A stretch of DNA of 64,000 bases from G965212025 sp965215765. Its GTDB lineage: Bacteria; Pseudomonadota; Gammaproteobacteria; Poriferisulfidales; Oxydemutatoraceae. The DNA lies in assembly GCA_965215765.1 (NCBI GenBank), contig OZ244118.1, positions 1,860,001 through 1,924,000 of the forward strand, given 5' to 3'. The notes beneath the pieces are model-generated. The model did no database searches. It saw nothing but the letters and a program-made list of their open reading frames with translations, and was not told the DNA's origin. A program made the position numbers and the translations under genes. Positions 26,325 to 35,895 of the stretch are shown piece by piece (within the stretch, counting starts at the first letter, position 1; the number at the start of each line of letters is the position of its first letter).

Positions 26325-26489
26325 CGACACGTCCTTGTGGAACAGGGCACTCATTGAGTTGACAAAGACGCTCTGCGGGTTCTTCCAGCTCAGAGGGAGC
26401 TCAAGCATCCTAGGCTGCAACGTCAACTGAAACCCATTGGCATAGTTCCCCTGCCCCATCGCTTGGAGCCTCCCTCCCCTCCATCCGTT
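26325..26489 (-). pseudogene. Internal fragment of a DUF5131 gene
   Basis: About 165 bp matches the interior of the DUF5131 gene (27890-28055 region), including gtccttgtggaacagg and tcattgagttgacaaag, with scattered substitutions and no start or stop. The stretch 26096-26693 holds the operator array and this fragment. From 26490 to 26693 I see nothing recognisable. Confidence 0.75.
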
Positions 26490-26693
26490 TGGCTGTTTGT
26501 TTTTTATTGACGTCGACCTAGGCGTCGAAGAGCCGGCGGTGTTTGCTCTTGTAGCACTGCTCCCAAAGTCTCAACGCGGTGCTGCTGCGCTTCGATCTTC
26601 CTGACGCGGGGTGATGTCAATGCGGGCGTTGGAGGTTGAGCGCGAGAGTTGTCCGAAAGGAACAGATGGCTTCCGGATGGAAAACTGTGGAGT

Positions 26694-27134
26694 TCAGTGC
26701 CTGCTTTGGGGCGACGTGTAACGCTGAGCCTTCAATGATGTGGAGAACTGAGAGAAACGCATAGCAACGGCTTGAAAACCGAGTTCGTGCCATGCGCGAG
26801 ATCGCAAGTTAGCAATCTCAGCGGTGAATTTTGGATCAATCGCACCCCGCAACGACTCCAGTGCTCCATGCCAGTCTTGAGCATCAACATGCTGCTCTGC
26901 CTCGCGGAGCAGCAGACTGTCTTCGTAGTGCAACGCAGGAGCCTCCTGTGGCTCCTCAGTAGCACGAAGCATCTTAAGATCGTGGAGCAGGTCAGCATAT
27001 AGCAAGCACTCGGACTCACTGAGTTGCTGCCATATTTTGTCGAGCTCGGAACGTGCTGCCTCAAGCTGGTCGTCATCTGCTCCAACAGACAAGAGATCGT
27101 GCAAGATGAGGGTCTGGTTTTCTATGTTTTTCAT
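26694..27134 (-). CDS. Hypothetical acidic helical protein
   Basis: A 146-residue protein, rich in Leu, Glu, Asp and Gln and probably all helical (L-H-D-L-L-S-V-G-A-D-D-D-Q-L-E-A-A-R). A Y-E-D-S-L-L-L-R-E-A-E-Q-H ... A-L-E-S-L segment resembles a TPR helix pair. I do not recognise a family. Its ATG overlaps the stop of the preceding frame (ATGA), which supports it as real and as the last gene of a transcript with DUF5131 and TcmP. Confidence 0.5.
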   Translation of the reverse strand: MKNIENQTLILHDLLSVGADDDQLEAARSELDKIWQQLSESECLLYADLLHDLKMLRATEEPQEAPALHYEDSLLLREAEQHVDAQDWHGALESLRGAIDPKFTAEIANLRSRAWHELGFQAVAMRFSQFSTSLKAQRYTSPQSRH

Positions 27135-27343
27135 TCTCCGATCCTCAGCCTATCAGCACTTGCCGCCAGTTGCTCCTCGAACTTGGTGAGCAAGCAGCAC
27201 TCCGAGTGTTCAACGTTGCCATACTTGAGGCATGTTACATGAAGCGACAAGCCAAGGAGTGGCTTGTCGCTCACTTGTATATCCATCAAAGGCTCCTCGA
27301 GCCGGGGTTCGGCGAGCGACCTGGCTACCACCTCAGCAACGGG
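27131..27343 (-). pseudogene. C-terminal remnant of an unidentified gene
   Basis: A frame ending V-E-H-S-E-C-C-L-L-T-K-F-E-E-Q-L-A-A-S-A-D-R stops with an ATGA overlap onto 27134. Upstream it runs, in a different frame, into the end of the DUF5131 gene, with no good start; a possible internal ATG gives M-D-I-Q-V-S-D-K-P. It looks like the 3' end of a gene fused by deletion to the DUF5131 gene. Confidence 0.35.
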
Positions 27344-28157
27344 AATATGCTGACAAACACGGGTCGCCGCGTGGCTCTGTGTCCAACACTTGCGGGGTGG
27401 TGGTAGCGACGGATGGATGGCGGCGGCGTGTCGCGTACGTAGCGGGGTCTGGCGGCAATTCGTCCCATGTTCTTCCCTCAAGCATCCGGCCGGCCTTCTT
27501 CTTGTTTTTGCCGCCCCACTGTTTGAAAAAGAACGGGACGTTGGCATGACGACATTGGTCACGCAGATCAGTCACCCACTCAGAGTTTATGGGACGGGAC
27601 TTTGGCCCGGACTCTCCGCCCACAATCACCCAGTCGATGCCAGTAAGGTTCAGGTCCGACAGCGATCCGAGGAGAGGCTCAAGGGACAGAAACTTCAACT
27701 TCGCACCGGTCCTTCGCAAGTAATCAATTCGAGAGTAGTGCTTCTTAGACTCAACGCTGACACCCATCCAGATGTTCGGCGACCACTCAAGGCTCGCGTT
27801 CAGCTGCGCGAGACGACCCGCGCGTTTGGTGAGAACCTGGAAGCGATGCCAGTGCGCGCGCTGCATGACATCGAAGACCTTCTGAATATAGGCGAGCGGT
27901 ACGTCCTTGTGGAACAGGTCGCTCATTGAGTTGACAAAGATGCTCTGCGGCTTTTTCCAGCTCAGCGGAAGCTCAAGCATCCGCCGCTGCAACGTCAGCT
28001 GAAACCCGTTGACATAGTTCGCCTGCCCCATTGCCTGGAGCCTCTTCGCCATCCGTTCAGCGTAGCAGTGCTTGCAACCCTGGCTGATCTTCGTGCAGCC
28101 TGTCACCGGGTTCCAAGTAGATTCTGTCCATTCAATGCCAGATCCCTTCGCCATCAC
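27333..28157 (-). CDS. DUF5131 (phage Gp37/Gp68) family protein
   Basis: A 274-residue protein starting M-M-A-K-G-S-G-I-E-W-T-E-S-T-W-N-P-V-T-G-C. The three cysteines of C-T-K-I-S-Q-G-C-K-H-C-Y-A-E are the three-Cys motif that defines the family. F-V-N-S-M-S-D-L-F-H and G-G-E-S-G-P-K-S-R-P are further family blocks. These proteins look like radical-SAM-related enzymes and occur with TcmP, as here, where the ATG overlaps the TcmP stop (ATGA). The last ~40 residues (T-T-T-P-Q-V-L-D-T-E-P-R) are atypical and probably come from a fusion. The biochemical activity of the family is not established. Confidence 0.75.
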   Translation of the reverse strand: MMAKGSGIEWTESTWNPVTGCTKISQGCKHCYAERMAKRLQAMGQANYVNGFQLTLQRRMLELPLSWKKPQSIFVNSMSDLFHKDVPLAYIQKVFDVMQRAHWHRFQVLTKRAGRLAQLNASLEWSPNIWMGVSVESKKHYSRIDYLRRTGAKLKFLSLEPLLGSLSDLNLTGIDWVIVGGESGPKSRPINSEWVTDLRDQCRHANVPFFFKQWGGKNKKKAGRMLEGRTWDELPPDPATYATRRRHPSVATTTPQVLDTEPRGDPCLSAYSRC

Positions 28158-29074
28158 CGCATCTTCTTAAGTAGCTCGTGCTTTGCAATGCGCAGGGCGA
28201 TGTGCTTGCCTCGCTCGTTGCCCACGGCGAAACACAAGAGGTATAGCGGATTGTTCCTTGAGTTCCGCAGGACGCCCGGTTCTTCGATCACTCCAGCAAA
28301 GATGTCATCAAGTCGGTCATTATAGTAACGACCGATAGTCTTTATCTTCGCTTTGACGACACGCCTATATTCTTCGCCCAACATGCCCGTTTCTATCTTC
28401 GTGTCGTAGAACTCATCGTACCAATCATCGGTACCAAACAGGCGATTGAGGTTTTCCCGCCACGACTCAGGGATGTCGCCGTATATCTTGAGCAAACGGT
28501 TGACAGCAATACCGAGAGGGAATAGTAGCCAGAGATCAATGGCCTTGGTCTTTGCGACTGCCTCAATTGTCTCCCAATCAACCTGCATCCCGTAGGGGTC
28601 AAGAAACAACACCGCTCGACGAGAGCGCCAGTTCAATTTGTCGCAGAGACACTGGATTACCTCGTTCGCCTCCCCTTCCCAAACCGTAATATTTTTGGCC
28701 AAGTCCGGGAACTCCTGCTTTAGTTTCTCAAGCTGATCGCATCGCCCGGCGTTCTGTTCGATGAAGATGTATTTGTCAAAGCGCGGTTCTGTCTTCAGTG
28801 CCCTGCGCGCAGAACCTTCCAGAAGACCTTGAGTTTCGGTCTCAGCGAAATCCGGGAATAGGAGGCTATGGAGACTACGGTGCGATGGATCTTTCGAATC
28901 CTTGCGACGTGTATCCAGATAGCCGCTCCCGGCGAACCCGTCTATGTACAATTTCTTGAAGTGCGTTTTCTTGAGGGCTTTCGTGTAGCCTTTCAGGTAG
29001 CCAGCGATCACGTCCAGTTTTCTCAACGTCCAGTCCCCTCCAAATTGATGTGTTTCTCCGCCCATATTCCCCAT
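28154..29074 (-). CDS. tcmP: Three-Cys-motif partner protein TcmP
   Basis: A 306-residue protein matching the TcmP family: L-R-K-L-D-V-I-A-G-Y-L-K-G-Y near the N-terminus, Y-I-D-G-F-A-G-S-G (a methyltransferase-like motif), F-I-E-Q-N-A-G-R-C, then V-L-F-L-D-P-Y-G-M-Q-V and W-L-L-F-P-L-G-I-A-V-N-R-L. TcmP genes are almost always adjacent to a three-Cys-motif (DUF5131) gene, and that pairing is conserved here with a 4-bp overlap. M at the fourth codon (M-G-G-E-T-H-Q) is an alternative start. The function is unknown; the fold suggests a Rossmann-type methyltransferase-like protein. Confidence 0.8.
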   Translation of the reverse strand: MGNMGGETHQFGGDWTLRKLDVIAGYLKGYTKALKKTHFKKLYIDGFAGSGYLDTRRKDSKDPSHRSLHSLLFPDFAETETQGLLEGSARRALKTEPRFDKYIFIEQNAGRCDQLEKLKQEFPDLAKNITVWEGEANEVIQCLCDKLNWRSRRAVLFLDPYGMQVDWETIEAVAKTKAIDLWLLFPLGIAVNRLLKIYGDIPESWRENLNRLFGTDDWYDEFYDTKIETGMLGEEYRRVVKAKIKTIGRYYNDRLDDIFAGVIEEPGVLRNSRNNPLYLLCFAVGNERGKHIALRIAKHELLKKMR

Positions 29075-29109
29075 GGTTACCCGCCGTAATTGTACTAACG
29101 ACCCGCCTC

Positions 29110-29276
29110 CGATTCGACAACCACGGGAGGTTTGAGGTCAGTTCAAAACAGTAGAAAACAGGCTGTCTCCAGCGCGTCATCTTGATTTCATGGGCTATCT
29201 GGCCGTCAGCCTGTTCAATCTGCTTGAGAGCGGCCTCCAGGTTTGGCCTTTGGATCTCAGTCTCGTCGCGTGGCAC
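29110..29276 (-). pseudogene. Short N-terminal frame before tcmP
   Basis: M-P-R-D-E-T-E-I-Q-R-P-N-L-E-A-A-L-K-Q reads like a real protein start for about 55 residues (I-A-H-E-I-K-M-T-R-W-R). It then loses sense and overlaps tcmP. It may be the leftover 5' end of a gene between the helicase and tcmP. Confidence is low. Confidence 0.25.
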
Positions 29277-29341
29277 ACCCGCATTGCCGGTAACTGCGCC
29301 TTCTGAAATCTCCTATGCGTACCGAAGCTGAAGTGCGTTGC

Positions 29342-32122
29342 TCATTGACCTGAGCATCCCACCTCAACCCAGCCGATCAACTCTGATGAGTAGCCACCGT
29401 TCTCAGGGACAAAGCTACGGTGACTCAGTTCCCTCTGAATCATGGGTTCAATCGTGTCGCGCAGGAGCTCCTGGCGCTTCTCCAAAGGCAGGCTTGTTTG
29501 ACCCGGTTCTCGTTTCAGCAGGTCGATGCCTTCGCGCTCCAGTTTCGGAACGCGCTTGCCTTCCACGCTGACGGCGAGTGGCTGCACAAACCTTCGGTGC
29601 TCACCGTTCTTCCCTTCGGCACGAATGAGCCACCAGGAAACGACTGCAGGGCCGTCATCACCATTTACTGCGACACCAAGCATCTCCGGTTCGAGTCCCT
29701 GCCAGTGCTTCAGGGCTTTCAGCATGAGCGGATGGTCAATTCCCATGAGTTCGAGACCTTCTTCCTCTCGGGCGAGTTCGCGATCTGTGGTGAATTTCAC
29801 TTTGGAGTTGACCTCTTGTGGGAGAATCTCGAACGTCTTCTTATCCAGCCACTTCACCTGCTGGCCGTTCTCCAACATCGCGGCACAGAGGAACTGAACA
29901 ACCTGATCAAGCCCGGCTTCTACGTTGGCGAACGGCCTGTAGTCTTCGAGAGAGAAGCCGTCAAGGTCTTGAAACAACTCAAACACAACCTTCCGAGCTT
30001 CAGTGGCGTTTGACATGGCAACCTCAAGGTTCTCCTTCGTTCGCCGCAGTTCCGGGTCAGAGAGTGCCTCCCTGTAGAGTGTGTCGTAGGTCAGACGCTC
30101 GGACAGTTGTCCGAGAATTTGCATCTGAAGATCTTCGGCAACGTTGCCTTGCTCGTCGAGCTTGCCGAGCGTACGCGCGATCTCTTCGAGTTTGTCCTTG
30201 AGCAGCAGGAAGATGCGCCCTTCAATCGTGTCCGAGAGGACGAGGTTGTAGACTTGGGCGGTGTACTTCTGTCCATATCGATGGACTCGGCCGATGCGTT
30301 GTTCAACGTCCATCGGATTCCAGGGCAGGTCGAAGTTGAAGAGTATGCTGGAGAACTGGAGGTTGATGCCCTCTCGCCCAGCCGCAGTACACACGAGCAC
30401 CCTCGGCCCGTCAGGTTTCTTAAAGCGGCGCTCGGCGGCCAGCTTCGCTCCATGGTCACCACCACGTAGAACAACCACACCTTGCCCAGGGTATGTACGC
30501 TCTATTTCTCTTTTGATCAAATCGACGGTTCCGAGATAGGTCGCAAAGATGACCACCTTCTCTTTGGGGTTCTGCTCCCACAGACCACCAAGACCGCGCA
30601 GAAGTTTTTCGACCTTTGTTTCACGCGTTGCAGGAAAACGCTCAAGCAGGTCACGAATCCGAAGTCGTTCTTCCGGCAGTGCCAAACTGACGGCCATGGT
30701 GACGGCATCCTCGCCCGCAGCAGCAGCCTCCTCACCGGAATAGGAACCAGAGGCCATCTCTAGTTCGCCTTCGCCAAGACGCTTTAGCATACGAACCCTG
30801 AGGTCGGCCAGAATGGCGTCAACCTGCCCTTTGGAGACCGCATCGTCTCTCGGTATGCCGTGCTCCTCGTGGATGAGGTCGCGAGCCTCGTTATAGAGCT
30901 TGTTACGCGCGTCTATGTCGAGCTTTTGATCCTCAATGATCGCTTCATGCAAGGTGAGCATCATCAGCCGGCGCCTAAGCGTCCGCCGCACAGCCGCAAA
31001 ACTCGAGGCAGCAATTTTCTGGAAGATTGTCATCACGAAGCCAAGAGCCCGACTCTGGTTCCCCTGCCGCTTCGCGAGGTCGAAGCCATCCTTCAGATAC
31101 CCTTGCAGCGCTACGTAGAATGCCCGCTCATCATCAGCCATGATGAACGACTCGGTGTGAACCTGACGTCGTGCAAAGAGCGGTGACCCGTCCGGCTTGC
31201 AGGCATCAGCCTTGGTTCTGCGAAAGACGACTGTATTGAGGCGATAGCGATTGTCCACCATCTCTTCGGGACCAGCGAATAGTGTGGGGTTCAGGAGCTG
31301 CACCAGCATCCAGAACCGGAAATGATCCCCTTGGTGCGGTGTCGCAGAGAGGAGAATCAGATCCCGGGAGTGGTCTTTTAATACCTCTGCCAGTTTGTAA
31401 TTTTCGGTCTTCCGAACCTTGCGCCCCGAACGACAGGCAGTCAGGTGATGTGCTTCGTCGAAGACAACCAAGTCCCAGCGGGGCGCGTCAAGCAGGCGCT
31501 GAACACGGGGGCGTCTCTTCAGAGTGTCGATGCTGGCGATAAGGCGATCGTGCTTGGCAAATGCGTTTGATTTCCTGTCGGTAACATCTCCTTCGCTGCC
31601 AAAAACCTCAAAGTCGAGATTGAAAACCTCGTTAAGCTCTCGGTGCCAGTTGTTCACTAGCCCGGCCGGTACGACCATGAGTGCCCGATTGAGCTCGCGG
31701 CGACTAGCCAACTCACGCAGTAACAGTGCTGTTTCGATCGTCTTGCCAAGTCCAACTTCGTCAGCAACCAAATACCGACGCGGTAACGCAGTAGCGATTC
31801 GGTGAGTGAGGACAACCTGGTGAGGGAGCAGGTCGATCGGGGCTGCCGTCAATGCCGCAGCACTCTCGTTCAACGGAAGTGAGTGAGCCTCACACGCCAG
31901 CCAGACGCGTTTTAGGCGAGTCTTGTTCCCCTCAACATGCTCCAGAACGCGGTCGGTCCAACTGGCCATGAACTCAATGGAACTCTCGGAAACCTGACGC
32001 TCGCCGTCGGTGAAGAACACCCGCAGGTAGCCCTCCCGAACCGAACCGACCACAACGCCCTCACCGAACTTCGCGTGTTTGATACGTTGGCTAAGCTCGA
32101 ACTGTTGTGTCTCTTCCATCAT
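29342..32122 (-). CDS. SNF2-family (HepA-like) helicase of a BREX/DISARM-related operon
   Basis: A 926-residue SF2 ATPase. After an N-terminal F-G-E-G-V-V segment of SH3-like type (20-40), motif I D-E-V-G-L-G-K-T is at 121-128. Motif II (D-E-A-H-H) and motif III (S-A-T-P-H-Q-G-D) follow, then the C-terminal lobe with R-E-G-I-N-L-Q and Q-R-I-G-R-V-H-R-Y-G-Q. All ATPase motifs are intact. The ~250 C-terminal residues are family-specific. COG0553/BrxHII-type helicases accompany PglZ and DUF1156 methylases in BREX type 3. The start ATGATG overlaps the DUF3780 stop (ATGA). It is the last clear gene of the operon. Confidence 0.85.
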   Translation of the reverse strand: MMEETQQFELSQRIKHAKFGEGVVVGSVREGYLRVFFTDGERQVSESSIEFMASWTDRVLEHVEGNKTRLKRVWLACEAHSLPLNESAAALTAAPIDLLPHQVVLTHRIATALPRRYLVADEVGLGKTIETALLLRELASRRELNRALMVVPAGLVNNWHRELNEVFNLDFEVFGSEGDVTDRKSNAFAKHDRLIASIDTLKRRPRVQRLLDAPRWDLVVFDEAHHLTACRSGRKVRKTENYKLAEVLKDHSRDLILLSATPHQGDHFRFWMLVQLLNPTLFAGPEEMVDNRYRLNTVVFRRTKADACKPDGSPLFARRQVHTESFIMADDERAFYVALQGYLKDGFDLAKRQGNQSRALGFVMTIFQKIAASSFAAVRRTLRRRLMMLTLHEAIIEDQKLDIDARNKLYNEARDLIHEEHGIPRDDAVSKGQVDAILADLRVRMLKRLGEGELEMASGSYSGEEAAAAGEDAVTMAVSLALPEERLRIRDLLERFPATRETKVEKLLRGLGGLWEQNPKEKVVIFATYLGTVDLIKREIERTYPGQGVVVLRGGDHGAKLAAERRFKKPDGPRVLVCTAAGREGINLQFSSILFNFDLPWNPMDVEQRIGRVHRYGQKYTAQVYNLVLSDTIEGRIFLLLKDKLEEIARTLGKLDEQGNVAEDLQMQILGQLSERLTYDTLYREALSDPELRRTKENLEVAMSNATEARKVVFELFQDLDGFSLEDYRPFANVEAGLDQVVQFLCAAMLENGQQVKWLDKKTFEILPQEVNSKVKFTTDRELAREEEGLELMGIDHPLMLKALKHWQGLEPEMLGVAVNGDDGPAVVSWWLIRAEGKNGEHRRFVQPLAVSVEGKRVPKLEREGIDLLKREPGQTSLPLEKRQELLRDTIEPMIQRELSHRSFVPENGGYSSELIGWVEVGCSGQ

Positions 32123-32640
32123 GAGATCCTCGGGTGGTAAAGCCCGACGTAGGCGACTCCATCCGTATCCGGGTCACGCGCGTCAGAGACAATGATTCGT
32201 TCAACGTCAGACTGGGCACCTGCCCATAGACACTGGCCAATCGGTAGCCCGGGTGTGCTTCTCGGAGGACTATTCCTCCAGAAGTACTCCTCGGTCGAGC
32301 TCGCCATGTTGATGCGCCGCCTTCCCGAGGGCAGCCAGAAGATCAGCGCGGCCTGCCCTTGGTACTCATCCTGGAAGCCCAAAATCACACGCTTGAGATC
32401 TGTCTCCAGCCACGTCTTGCCGTCATCGCCGCTGAGCGCATCAAGACACCCTTCCACACCTGCGACAATAAGGGCGTCACCGTCGGTGCCGGGAAGCTCC
32501 ACCGGCCATGACTTGGTCATGGCGAAGAATCTTCGAATTGACACGACACCGGACGGCTCCACCACCCGAGACAACGCCGCGGCACCCCACAACAGGGAAA
32601 GACCTCGCCGCATCCATACCGAACTTAGCTGCTTCTTCAC
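32119..32640 (-). CDS. DUF3780 protein
   Basis: A 173-residue protein from GTG 32640, whose GTGA overlaps the DUF1156 stop. The central part, L-K-R-V-I-L-G-F-Q-D-E-Y-Q-G-Q-A-A-L-I-F-W-L-P-S split around W-L-E-T-D, and the end, E-R-I-I-V-S-D-A-R-D-P-D and Y-V-G-L-Y-H-P-R-I, match what I know of DUF3780, a small family found beside DUF499 and DUF1156 genes in anti-phage clusters. The first ~40 residues (S-S-V-W-M-R-R-G-L-S-L-L) are less typical, so M-T-K-S-W-P-V-E may be an internal start. No activity is known. Confidence 0.65.
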   Translation of the reverse strand: MKKQLSSVWMRRGLSLLWGAAALSRVVEPSGVVSIRRFFAMTKSWPVELPGTDGDALIVAGVEGCLDALSGDDGKTWLETDLKRVILGFQDEYQGQAALIFWLPSGRRRINMASSTEEYFWRNSPPRSTPGLPIGQCLWAGAQSDVERIIVSDARDPDTDGVAYVGLYHPRIS

Positions 32641-35600
32641 GGTGTAGCTCCTCCTTCAAAGAAGATATCCTTCTGTTGGATCTTCTGCTGGTTCCTTGAC
32701 TTCCACTTGCGAAGGATACTATCCGCCCTGATAGCTGCGTCCCGAATCTCCGTGGTCGCGCCTCTCCTGGAAAACCAATCAAGGAGTGCGCCCAACGCCG
32801 TGTGTGGTTTAAAGTTGGCGTTGTTGAGCGTGTCCGTGGCGTTGATGCCGCTATTGTTGAAGCACGCCCCGATGAGGAACGCCGCTTGGTCGTAGTCACT
32901 TAGCATCCCGCGCCTATATTTGCCTACCCAGCCTTGGGCAATCTCTACTGGTGGCACGAGATGGTAGATCTTATTCTTGCTGTAGCACCACCCACGTTCC
33001 TCGAAATCACCAGGTGAGATCCCTGTGCCGCGCAGGTATTTCTGCATCTGATCTCGTAACATCTCGGTTTGTCCATCAAAGAGACGGAGGAACTGACGCG
33101 TGAACGGCTCTGCATTCGCGGGTGGTGGGTCAGTGACGACGCCCAACTCTTCATCCAGAAGCTGGTTGATTCCCAGGAGGGCATCCTGCACAGAGATGGG
33201 CTTGCCCTCGTCAACGTACACCATGCCATAGTGGCGGCTGTAGTACTCAAGTGCCTTCCCGCGTCTAATGACCTGCAGATCTGCTTCTGGCAGACCCTCT
33301 TTCTGATGATGCTTGAGGATCGTTTGAAGCTGACGCACATCGCTAAGCACTTGGCGCCGCATCTTTGCCCAACTGACCGGCTTTGGTTCCACGCGACGTT
33401 TGCGGCAAACGTGCACGATGTCGTATTCGATCTTTTGCGAGCCAAACGTGCCAGGCTTGGCTCCTTCCCCCTTCGTTTCGTCTCCGCGAATCGGATAGGT
33501 CGCCTCAAGGTAAAACTTCGCGTCGAATAAGCTCTCAAGAACGGCAACCCATGGTTTGTCTTCGCTGTGGTGAAACGTGAACGCAAGCGTACCGCCAGGT
33601 TTGAGGATTCGATGGGCTTCGCGCCAACACTCGGTCAGAAGGCGTTGATAAAACGCATCCGCATCCTCCCGATGGCGCGCGCGATTTGCCACGACCTCGA
33701 GAGTCTTGGGTGTGTACTTTGCCGTGAAATAGTCAGGATATTTGTCCTTCAAAACCAACCGGAGCCAGACGTAGAAGAAGTCTGCAAGCTCGGCATAGTG
33801 GAGAAGCCCACCGAAGGGTGGGTCTGTGATGACCAGATCGTAGGTATCATCCGCCGTGTCCGAGAGATCGGTTGCTGACCGACACTCCAATATGGCCGTT
33901 CCATTGGTTTGCGGGGGATCGCGAGGATAGGTCTTCTCACTCTTACCCTTCAGATCCACGGCGAGGCTAGGTACAAGCTCCAATAATCGGCTGGTGCTCA
34001 CCAGTTCCCACGGGTGACCCGTCCAGTCAAGCATAGCTGTCAGAGATTTTGCACAGGACTTCCAATTCCCCCTACCCAGATTCGCAAAGACGCAGTTCTC
34101 AGGAACAGTCGCTTTCGGATGGTAGTTGTTGTTCGAAAACATCGACTCAAGCTGGTCGGCATTAACATACCAGAGCGTGAACATGTTCTGGTTGCGCAGA
34201 TACCGTTGGAAGGCTGTCAGGACGAACTCACGGACTCCCCACGCGTATGTGCCTTGGGACACAATCGCCCGAAGGAGTTGCGTGTGTATGAGGAGCTGCC
34301 GTGGGTTGAACATGGTCCACCAGTGCGTAAAGCCGTGGTTCGGGATCCCTCCGTTGTTCATGTGGGTCATGAACCCATAGGGCAGTTCGCTTTGCGGCCA
34401 CAAATCCTTCAGGTCAGAGTTCCGTCTTTCTTGCCACTCTGCTGTAGCCGAGTCGAAACACCGCGAGTCAGTGGCCGGCATGAAGAAGCGGCCGCCGTAT
34501 GCCCGCTTCTCTGTCTTGCATGTGGGACAGTAACCTTGGATCGCATAGGCAGCCACCGGTCCCGCTTTTCCAGTGGCCTTGATGGTTCTCAGGACACCTT
34601 GAACCGTCCCACACGCCCCACAGGAGTAGTTCGCCTTCTTGGGAACAGTTCCGCCTTCCTTGCCAGTCTTGATCCTCGCGCCCGTATCCGGGCAGGTGAC
34701 TTCGTCGGGAAGCTCGCCGCGCACCTCCACAAAGCGTATAGTTTGTGCTCGCGCGGAATTCCAAGCTGCCGTGGCTTCGGGGGTGTCAGTTGGTGTACCG
34801 CCGTACGCAACGCCGCTGGGAGCTGTCCCACGCTCTCCCTTTAACCACTCCGGGTGAACCAAGAGTGTCAGGGAGACCTTCTTCTTCTTTACTTTGCCCG
34901 CACGGCTCGGAAACGACTCGTGATGGCGACAGACAGGGCAAGTTACAGACAGGTCTCGGCCTAGTAGCGCAAAGGGCTCCTCCCCGCCGGTCACAACGAA
35001 GCTAGCCCCGGGTGCCATACGCGCGTCTTGCTCTTCGACATCGAACAAGGTTTTGCAGCCCACGCACTCGTGAGGCCATGACTTCACCGAGAGTGTTTTG
35101 ATGGCGATCACGGGAGTGGGCATAATCGGTGTTCGATGCCCGCAGTCTGTAACCTGACAGGGGCCGTGCTTTGCCCAAAAAACGTAGATAATTTCCGGAC
35201 CACGGTAGGAGAAATCGGCTCGCTCGCCGGGACTCAGTGCAAGTGGGTCAAAGTCGTCTCCCATAACCTCGCCCGTGGGCACATGCTTCCAGACTCCTTT
35301 ATGCCCACGTGGGCAATTACAAGCATAGAAAGGCATTATTTGGGGTTTCACAGTCGCCTCAATGTCCGCGAGAAGCGCCTCAACGTCGTCGCGCTTGAGA
35401 TCAGCCAACTCGTTTTTGACGATAAACCACGCGACGGGGTTGAGGTCTGTCCCGTACATTTTCATCCCCAGCCTGGACCCCTCTACGATGGTTGTGCCGC
35501 CGCCCATGAAGATGTCGGCAACCTTCAGACCCGAGAACGAGCCCTTCTTCTGGTGGTTGCTGTAGTAGGCATCCCAGACAACCTTTGCCGCTTCTGCGGA

Positions 35601-35888
35601 GTCCTCGGGAGCCTTTGTCGCGGCTGCAATCAGCATTGACCGGAACACGCTGGATCGGCGACGTGCCCACCATTTGGCAACTCGGTAGACCGGCTTCCCG
35701 GCGTTGCCCTCAATCGCAGCAACTTGGTTGATTGGAAGAATCGGAAAATCGACTTCTAGGCATGTTTTTGGGCGATCGGGGTCGGAGAAATCTACTGCCT
35801 CATGCGCAACCAATTTGCCTGCGCTCACTACGCGAGCGACCTCTTCCGCCACCTGCTGGGCTTTTGTCTTTCCGTTTCGTGCTGCCAT
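32637..35888 (-). CDS. DUF1156/COG1743 adenine-specific DNA methylase (PglXI-like)
   Basis: A 1083-residue protein from ATG 35888 (M-A-A-R-N-G-K-T-K-A), 7 bp after the PglZ stop. Motif I D-I-F-M-G-G-G-T-T at 125-133 and G-T-D-L-N-P form the SAM site. T-D-P-P-F-G-G is the catalytic D-P-P-F/Y motif. K-P-G-G-T-L-A-F-T-F-H-H is the following strand motif. Several CxxC pairs (C-P-V-C, C-G-A-C-G, C-P-T-C-K) form zinc ribbons typical of COG1743. Family knowledge: in BREX type 3, PglXI of this family modifies host DNA so that self is spared. An upstream in-frame opening to 36101 lies inside the PglZ gene and is not used here. Confidence 0.82.
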   Translation of the reverse strand: MAARNGKTKAQQVAEEVARVVSAGKLVAHEAVDFSDPDRPKTCLEVDFPILPINQVAAIEGNAGKPVYRVAKWWARRRSSVFRSMLIAAATKAPEDSAEAAKVVWDAYYSNHQKKGSFSGLKVADIFMGGGTTIVEGSRLGMKMYGTDLNPVAWFIVKNELADLKRDDVEALLADIEATVKPQIMPFYACNCPRGHKGVWKHVPTGEVMGDDFDPLALSPGERADFSYRGPEIIYVFWAKHGPCQVTDCGHRTPIMPTPVIAIKTLSVKSWPHECVGCKTLFDVEEQDARMAPGASFVVTGGEEPFALLGRDLSVTCPVCRHHESFPSRAGKVKKKKVSLTLLVHPEWLKGERGTAPSGVAYGGTPTDTPEATAAWNSARAQTIRFVEVRGELPDEVTCPDTGARIKTGKEGGTVPKKANYSCGACGTVQGVLRTIKATGKAGPVAAYAIQGYCPTCKTEKRAYGGRFFMPATDSRCFDSATAEWQERRNSDLKDLWPQSELPYGFMTHMNNGGIPNHGFTHWWTMFNPRQLLIHTQLLRAIVSQGTYAWGVREFVLTAFQRYLRNQNMFTLWYVNADQLESMFSNNNYHPKATVPENCVFANLGRGNWKSCAKSLTAMLDWTGHPWELVSTSRLLELVPSLAVDLKGKSEKTYPRDPPQTNGTAILECRSATDLSDTADDTYDLVITDPPFGGLLHYAELADFFYVWLRLVLKDKYPDYFTAKYTPKTLEVVANRARHREDADAFYQRLLTECWREAHRILKPGGTLAFTFHHSEDKPWVAVLESLFDAKFYLEATYPIRGDETKGEGAKPGTFGSQKIEYDIVHVCRKRRVEPKPVSWAKMRRQVLSDVRQLQTILKHHQKEGLPEADLQVIRRGKALEYYSRHYGMVYVDEGKPISVQDALLGINQLLDEELGVVTDPPPANAEPFTRQFLRLFDGQTEMLRDQMQKYLRGTGISPGDFEERGWCYSKNKIYHLVPPVEIAQGWVGKYRRGMLSDYDQAAFLIGACFNNSGINATDTLNNANFKPHTALGALLDWFSRRGATTEIRDAAIRADSILRKWKSRNQQKIQQKDIFFEGGATP

Positions 35889-35895
35889 GTCAGCC

